From: an uncultured Collinsella sp.
Lineage (GTDB): Bacteria; Actinomycetota; Coriobacteriia; Coriobacteriales; Coriobacteriaceae
DNA: 34,511 nt
Direction: 5' to 3'
Assembly: GCA_958415525.1 (NCBI GenBank)
Contig: CATYZE010000027.1
Coordinates: forward strand, 1 to 34,511
Shown in pieces: positions 34,272 to 34,511 of the stretch. Every line of letters starts with the position of its first letter. Position 1 is the first letter of the stretch. The position numbers were made by a program, and so were the translations under genes. Under the pieces are notes generated by a model. It saw only the letters and a list, made by a program, of their open reading frames with translations. It did no database searches and was not told the DNA's origin.

Positions 34272-34362
34272 AAAAAATGCCGGGGGACATCCCCCGGCTC
34301 TTGGAGGTCCCTTTATTCGAGGGTACCGATTTCTTTATAGCATGAGATCGGACGGCTTTCAA
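34272..34362 (-). ncRNA. DUF3800-associated RNA unit, copy 2
   Basis: The same layout and orientation as copy 1, about 235 bases further right: -35 TTGAAA (34362-34357), 17-base spacer, -10 TATAAA (34339-34334), hairpin 1 CCCU/AGGG (34323-34309), linker CCUCCAAGA, hairpin 2 GCCGGGGG/CCCCCGGC (34298-34279) and six U (34277-34272). Hairpin 1 differs from copy 1 in sequence but still pairs. No ORF follows it directly, so it should be a free small RNA. Confidence 0.75.
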
Positions 34363-34438
34363 ATGGCGCCATGTGGATGGGATGGGATGGCGCGCCTGAT
34401 AAAGCCCTCAATGAATGGCATCTAACTAGCGTTCGTGA

Positions 34439-34505
34439 TATAAAGAAATCGGTCATCTCAAAAGAGAGGGCTTCCAAGTGCCGGGGACGTTTTCCCCGGC
34501 TTTTT
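34439..34505 (+). ncRNA. DUF3800-associated RNA unit, copy 3 (inverted)
   Basis: An inverted copy reading right: -10 TATAAA (34439-34444, weak -35), shared AGAAATCGGT start, hairpin 1 UCUC/GAGA with an AAAA loop (34456-34467), linker CUUCCAAGU, hairpin 2 GCCGGGG/CCCCGGC (34480-34500) and a U5 tract (34501-34505). Its GGGCUUCCA could also pair with the DUF3800 ribosome binding site using one G-U. What lies beyond the window is unknown. Confidence 0.7.
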
Positions 34506-34511
34506 CATTTC

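Noticed and set aside
34021..34507. CRISPR array or type III (ToxIN-like) toxin-antitoxin repeats
   Set aside because: The copies are only three, in two orientations, with unequal spacing and each with its own promoter and terminator. The protein is DUF3800 and shows no ToxN-like sequence.

Overview
The window looks like chromosomal DNA of a high-GC anaerobic actinobacterium, most likely a Collinsella-type Coriobacteriia. This is inferred from the GC- and third-position-GC-rich coding, the gene content and the serC-serA layout; no ribosomal RNA or other phylogenetic marker is present, so the assignment is moderate.

Left part (1-16.5 kb): core and housekeeping genes. A zinc/cadmium resistance locus reads leftward (ArsR/SmtB sensor, small HMA metal-binding protein, P1B-type ATPase) with a strong promoter inside a 22-bp inverted-repeat operator and a second operator copy in front of the ATPase. 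Next come a PD-(D/E)XK-like protein of unknown role, a DEDD 3'-5' exonuclease divergent from a putative manganese exporter (a MntR-like box lies between them), a DUF188 protein with an HdeD-like membrane protein, a nitroreductase behind a DtxR/IdeR-like iron box, two tandem histidine phosphatases, a DUF1015-like protein with an M20 peptidase, a second PD-(D/E)XK-like protein, and the serine biosynthesis pair serC-serA. Each PD-(D/E)XK-like gene is followed by its own long imperfect inverted repeat that resembles a MITE.

Right part (16.5-34.5 kb): a defence island. A decayed Phd/YefM antitoxin with an intact-looking operator precedes a complete type 1 BREX operon: brxA, brxB, brxC, pglX, pglZ, brxL, followed by two unknown ORFs. 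Three things in this operon are unusual. pglX is split into two separately translated pieces (methyltransferase plus target-recognition part, and C-terminal part). A 230-aa HEPN-like ORF with an R-x4-H motif sits exactly in the split, inside an AT-rich block that also includes the target-recognition region. brxA carries a run of nine G near its 5' end that could make the whole system phase-variable.

Right end (33.3-34.5 kb): a DUF3800 gene faces the BREX operon tail to tail. Around its promoter are three copies of a small promoter-hairpin-linker-terminator RNA unit (two in the direction of the DUF3800 gene, one inverted) whose first hairpin differs in sequence but keeps its pairing. The copy next to the gene can also form a 9-bp helix that hides the DUF3800 Shine-Dalgarno. 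This agrees with the reported class of DUF3800-associated structured RNAs and is, with the split PglX/HEPN module, the most interesting signal in the window.
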